Assembly (NCBI RefSeq): GCF_020544405.1
Contig: NZ_CP065410.1
Location: 620,001 to 684,000, forward strand
Reading direction: 5' to 3'
From: Pseudomonas sp. IAC-BECa141
Lineage (GTDB): Bacteria > Pseudomonadota > Gammaproteobacteria > Pseudomonadales > Pseudomonadaceae
Length of the DNA: 64,000 nucleotides
Below, piece by piece: positions 60,901-64,000 of the stretch (within the stretch, counting starts at the first letter, position 1; each line of letters opens with the position of its first letter). A program made the position numbers and the translations under genes. The notes under the pieces are model-generated. The model made no database searches. It was given only the letters and a program-made list of their open reading frames with translations, and was not told the DNA's origin.

Positions 60901-63900
60901 TGGTCAGGAACGGTACGGCCTGGCAGGCCTTTGACGATCGTGCTGAAACACTCAACAGTATGCCCGCCAGAGGGGACAACTTTTACGCCTCGCTGATGCA
61001 TGCGCTGCCCGATGAGGCTCGGCGCTCGATCGGATTGCCACAGGTGGGGCAAAGCAGGGAACTGCAACGCGCGATCATTGATTACGCACGCACTCATCGC
61101 ACGGCGTGCGCGCAGGTGTTTCGACCCGCCGCCCGTTGGTTCAGGCCGCCTCGTCGCATGGCTTCCGGGCGGCTGGGGTATCCGGCCAGTGGTGAGAGCG
61201 CCGGGCTGGATCCGGTGTTGACCAGCCACGTCCAGGCGCTCTATCCCGGACTGAGTGACGCACAGGCCCGAGGTTTCATTCTCGAACAATGGCGCCTGGG
61301 CAAGACCGATCAACAGATCTTCCATCTGCTCAACAATCGCATGAGCGAATGGCGAGAGCTTGAAACGACACTTGATCAATGGTCGATGTCACCGGACCTG
61401 CGCCAGCGAGAGTCCCGCGACGCAATCATGCACACGGCGCAAAGCATCAAGGATGGCTGGCGCAATGCACCGTTGGCGGGACACGATCCTGAAGCGGCGC
61501 GCCTCACCCTCATCAGTGATGCGCCATTGCCGCCACTGGCGGCAGATTTCGCCCACGTCCGCGAACTGACCCTGCGCGCGCCGGTGGTCGCCGAAACGCT
61601 CGCCGTGTTTCCCAATGTCGAGAGGCTGACACTGACCACGAGTACGGCGGAGTTCGAGAAGACGCTTGCGACGCTGAAGTCGCTGCGGCACATGACCCGC
61701 CTGAAACTTTCGACGCCGTTGACTGCGACTGTGGCGACGCGGCTTCGAGAGTTGAGCCGGCTTGAAGAGTTTGAGCTGCACTGTACCGGTGTCGGGATGA
61801 ATCCAGTCGTACCGACGACCCTTGATGTCAGCGGCATGCGGCAGTTGCGCAGGCTCGAAGTCAACGCCCTGCAAATGGACCAATGGCCGCGCGGTGTGCT
61901 GGACCTGCCCCGGCTCGAGCGCTTGAACCTGCGCTCGACCGCCATCAACAGCCTGCCGGTGGACATCTATGAAGGGCACCAGCGCCTGTTGTCCGGTCTG
62001 TCTCTGGACTGGTCGAGGTTCACGCGACGAGTGTTCAAGCCGATCTACGAGTTTGTCCGCAGCCAACCCCGGCATCTGCTCGATCTGGACGAAATGGTTG
62101 CCGATTACTGTCGCGGCGAACTCAAGCGTTTCGTCCGCATGGAGTCCGGCCTGCTCGATGTCTTGAACAATGGCTTCAAAGCGCAATTTACCGATGCGAT
62201 GAGCCGGTTTGCGGCCATCGAAACCCTGAGCGAGCAGTTCAACGAACTCAATCGGTTGCAGGAGTGGGTGGGGTCCGAGCCGACCGTGTTCAACGGCGGA
62301 ACAGCACGCTCGGAAGTGGCTGAAGCGCTGATGAGCAGTTGGCGCAGCGGGTTGCTTCAGCGCTATGGCACACGCACTGAAAGCGTGTTTTACAACCTGT
62401 ATGTCAGTTTTCCCAACGACGCCTCGGTGCTGGATATCGCCGGTTCGCCGATGGAGAGTCTGCCAACCTTATCTCCTGAAGGTTTCAACCATGTCCGCAA
62501 CCTGTATCTGGCAGGGTTAAAGGCCCCGCTGGAGCAAATGCGCGGTTTTCTCCGTACTTTCCAGCACCTCGATACGCTGGATCTGAGCGATTGCAATCTG
62601 TCTGCGTTGCCGCTGGAGCCAGGTGATCTGCCGACGCTGGAAACCCTGAACCTGCATGACAATCCATTGAGCAATATTGATGTGCGCGGCATGAACCGAC
62701 TGAGGGCGCTCGACCTGAGCAAGACTGCCATTGATCAATGGCCGACCGGTGCCGAGACGCTGCCCGAGCTGACCTGGCTGGATCTCAGTGACAGCCGCCT
62801 GACGTCGTTACCGCAGGCGTTGCTGTCTCGTGATCAGCTGTTGCTCGACACCAGCCTGACCGACACTCCGCTGAGTCCGCAGGCGCGTGCCGATCTCGCT
62901 GCTGCCCGGTCGCGGATCGAGGACAGCCATGGCCTGGTCGCCGGCTCGCTGCAACGCTTTGCACTGGAAGAGCCGCGTCACCGGACACCGCCCATGGAAA
63001 GCGGCTCGGTGGTTGCTCGACGCCTGTTGCCGCTGCCACCGTTGCCGACGGGCGAAGGTCCGGTAACGTGGGAAGCGCGTTTGCGGCGGCTGCGCCCGGA
63101 TTACGACGCCGCCCGTGCGCAGACGTCCATTGAACAGATGCGGGACGCCGGCCTGGTCGATACACAGATCAGTGCCCGGATCGCGCAATGGGAGCAGTCA
63201 TTCGAGTCGCTCACCCGGCGCCTGAACGACTGGCTGTTCACCCATGAAACCCGGGGCACGCACTGGGTCGTATCGTCGCGCAGCCGCCAGCTCGCCGCGC
63301 AGCGCATCATCAGGTGCTGGCGCGAAGGTTCGATTGACTGGAACGGCGTGGCAGATCACGAATTGAGCCTCGACGGTCTACAGGTGGGTAATCTGCCTGA
63401 GCTGGTCGAGTCAATGCCTGCGGTGAGCAACCTGAATCTGTCCGGGGTCAAGCTGACCACAAGTGGTTCGAACGGGTTTCTCGGGGCATTTACGCAGCTG
63501 CGTCGGCTCAGTCTCAGCGGCAACCATCTGTTGGCAATTCCTGAACCTGTTGCGCAGATGCGCTTGCTGGAACGGCTTGAGCTGTCGTCCACGGGCCTGG
63601 CGCAATCCACACCCATGTATCCGATCCTTCAGGGGCTGGAGCAATTGCGCTGGCTGGATCTGAGCCATAACAGCCTGTACACGTTCGATGTCACTGGCCT
63701 CGGGCGGCTGGAACGGCTGGACCTGCGTGACAATCTGCTGGCTGCCTGGCCTGACGGTGTATTGCAGTTGCCGAATCTGCAAGCGGTCGATCTGAGCAGC
63801 AACGAAATCGCGTCGATTCCTTCCGAGCTGTATGACGGCACTCATACCGCGCTGATCGCGAGCAGCAACCTGTCGGAGAATTACGAAATATCGCAGCAAA

Positions 63901-64000
63901 GCCTTGTCCGGTTGCGAGCGTACGCCGATACCCAGGGACGCCATGAGGTGCTGGGCATTACCTATGCCGACATCGACCGGATGATCGATGACATGGATAG
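57963..64000 (+). CDS. Giant DUF6543 / leucine-rich-repeat toxin, 3' end beyond window
   Basis: An open frame runs from ATG at 57963 (site AAGGAG at 57950) to the window edge: 2,012 complete codons without a stop. Residues 1 to about 700 match DUF6543, the N-terminal region of Pseudomonas toxin-like proteins (TPDWYRHASRDQR, IWFCDLGLMGRRMTG), with a hydrophobic segment near 483-510 (LGMLVLTGVSMFVPVLGE). LRR blocks lie at about 1193-1336, 1486-1623 and 1796-1970 (repeats such as LTWLDLSDSRLTSLP, LRRLSLSGNHLLAIP). Proteins of this architecture usually end in a NEL-type E3 ubiquitin ligase domain; that part is outside, so the ligase call is inference. No signal peptide. Confidence 0.82.
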   Translation, partial: MSEIPAASSSPDPVAAPSAFVTQSLHADLLQRSSPGWLIDASQRQREALKHTDVATPDWYRHASRDQRKAVGDALTASLAAQARLDNAMSDFQDIDRFAAPLLTQALKDRFNVTLDVNKTWLVLNKPVEVGIFAIEIDSFQVLKLPLLQAALHNFEARECKGGAFHRTSGFRIETSKPGTLEPLTTRLTVEQFTGLCRSLDIGAKYQDYLKAFLYPKDAVARNVLRDKFIDAHKTALRAAAEVALLTGDIGREDYASIRSILNGELAPRQGKRQIWFCDLGLMGRRMTGCVLFAICEKYRYSDDSILYIPGDPYHPLKRYKGQEIEAMFKQRFTARDATQAHPADPNAYQRFFSQFVAYADRSYYFSQFTDDKPGRTALQRLTPYAPLLNEAFKAINPISGTFVGIRELPPAPAVEQVPNPDPYLNPVDLSRKGHGIWADNVDLWEYLFDQHRDRLIADARSHAVPTADVDARVRSEKLAGLLNLGMLVLTGVSMFVPVLGELMMGVMAGQLLDETFEGAIEWSEGDRKAAKAHLIDVAQNLALIALMSGGGKAFARLTTARPVPAIENLHQVQMPDGTTRLWKPDLSAYESPVKLDSRAAPNALGQYEVGQDKYIQLDGKTYRQTYDESLKAWRISHPSDPQAYHPPLAHNGAGAWRHTLERPQRWDRLKLLRRIGHSTDAFADEQLLILGDVAGVSDEALRKMHLDNALPPPELADAMRLFRAERDAGLIVEQVAGTQPIDERYLQVLPLLPEMPRWPWGRQLQVYESPDLSGSALRYGTRRGGRAPIRISRAEVLSGGLPARILASLDEAEVVGLLGDEPARVAAVRPQELARQIGDFAGARKPALLESLLRPVDPVAPRIAKLQRSQPGLTERAAQTVLHQANADELARLDSSPRVPLHLQELSREYAGEGRLTRAMAGLHGETMASNDSARLALHALSRLPGWPGDVRLELRAGGVGGPLIDAIGSEAAPHHKFVVRNGTAWQAFDDRAETLNSMPARGDNFYASLMHALPDEARRSIGLPQVGQSRELQRAIIDYARTHRTACAQVFRPAARWFRPPRRMASGRLGYPASGESAGLDPVLTSHVQALYPGLSDAQARGFILEQWRLGKTDQQIFHLLNNRMSEWRELETTLDQWSMSPDLRQRESRDAIMHTAQSIKDGWRNAPLAGHDPEAARLTLISDAPLPPLAADFAHVRELTLRAPVVAETLAVFPNVERLTLTTSTAEFEKTLATLKSLRHMTRLKLSTPLTATVATRLRELSRLEEFELHCTGVGMNPVVPTTLDVSGMRQLRRLEVNALQMDQWPRGVLDLPRLERLNLRSTAINSLPVDIYEGHQRLLSGLSLDWSRFTRRVFKPIYEFVRSQPRHLLDLDEMVADYCRGELKRFVRMESGLLDVLNNGFKAQFTDAMSRFAAIETLSEQFNELNRLQEWVGSEPTVFNGGTARSEVAEALMSSWRSGLLQRYGTRTESVFYNLYVSFPNDASVLDIAGSPMESLPTLSPEGFNHVRNLYLAGLKAPLEQMRGFLRTFQHLDTLDLSDCNLSALPLEPGDLPTLETLNLHDNPLSNIDVRGMNRLRALDLSKTAIDQWPTGAETLPELTWLDLSDSRLTSLPQALLSRDQLLLDTSLTDTPLSPQARADLAAARSRIEDSHGLVAGSLQRFALEEPRHRTPPMESGSVVARRLLPLPPLPTGEGPVTWEARLRRLRPDYDAARAQTSIEQMRDAGLVDTQISARIAQWEQSFESLTRRLNDWLFTHETRGTHWVVSSRSRQLAAQRIIRCWREGSIDWNGVADHELSLDGLQVGNLPELVESMPAVSNLNLSGVKLTTSGSNGFLGAFTQLRRLSLSGNHLLAIPEPVAQMRLLERLELSSTGLAQSTPMYPILQGLEQLRWLDLSHNSLYTFDVTGLGRLERLDLRDNLLAAWPDGVLQLPNLQAVDLSSNEIASIPSELYDGTHTALIASSNLSENYEISQQSLVRLRAYADTQGRHEVLGITYADIDRMIDDMD

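Overview
The window looks like a chromosomal segment of a Pseudomonas of the fluorescens group. The evidence is the gene order rnr-rlmB-rpsF-rpsR-(DUF2232)-rplI-dnaB, an azurin gene, the amaB/amaA lysine-pipecolate genes, ureEFG beside a DesT-type regulator, high GC codon usage, and many intergenic REP elements with the core GGGAGCGAGCTTGCTCGCGA. There are no rRNA or tRNA genes, no CRISPR array and no prophage.

Layout. 1-9.4 kb: RNA decay, ribosome and replication genes (rnr, rlmB, rpsF, rpsR, DUF2232, rplI, dnaB) and a YgiQ radical SAM protein. 9.7-16.5 kb: a three-gene set coding a transglutaminase/DUF2126 putative amidoligase, a circularly permuted ATP-grasp/alpha-E protein and a second transglutaminase-like protein. 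16.5-24.4 kb: a LOG-family hydrolase, azurin with an Anr-type site, the NAD salvage genes pncB-nadE, an AGCS amino-acid/sodium symporter with a divergent XRE-type regulator, and a LysR regulator. 24.5-33 kb: amaB-amaA for L-lysine/pipecolate catabolism, then a branched-chain amino-acid ABC transporter operon (livJHMGF) behind a textbook sigma-54 promoter. 33.1-35.9 kb: an AT-rich accessory island on the minus strand coding an sce7726-type PD-(D/E)XK nuclease-like protein, an sce7725-family protein and a zinc-ribbon/RES-domain putative NAD+ phosphorylase. It is the best candidate here for an undescribed defence or toxin system. It is followed by about 0.8 kb without a gene that carries a cluster of DnaA-box-like 9-mers. 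36.7-40 kb: an SDR, an AGE-family epimerase and a complete IS110 element. The IS110 ends, CT core and left-end bridge-RNA-like structure can be read directly, and its guide segments match the REP into which it inserted. 40-44 kb: hupE/ureJ-ureG-ureF-ureE, a DesT-like TetR regulator and a secreted TPQGQ-repeat protein. 44.4-57.8 kb: AsmA, a ferritin-like protein, LysR/azoreductase/SMR, a lipase, an EamA permease, an AraC regulator, a PsiF-repeat protein, an AI-2E family permease, an Hsp70-like protein, cbpA-cbpM and a soluble histidine kinase. 57.96 kb to the end: the first 2,012 codons of a giant DUF6543/leucine-rich-repeat toxin, probably of the NEL E3-ligase class, cut off by the window edge.

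Two general features matter for anyone using the sequence. First, five genes (dnaB, the DUF2126 protein, the ATP-grasp/alpha-E protein, the sce7726 protein and the EamA permease) are each split by one missing base in a short homopolymer run. One of them is essential, so the pattern points to sequencing error rather than real pseudogenes. Second, intergenic space is dominated by two palindromic repeat families: REP doublets at about eight places, and three copies of a 102-118 bp element with GATCGTTCCCACG termini.
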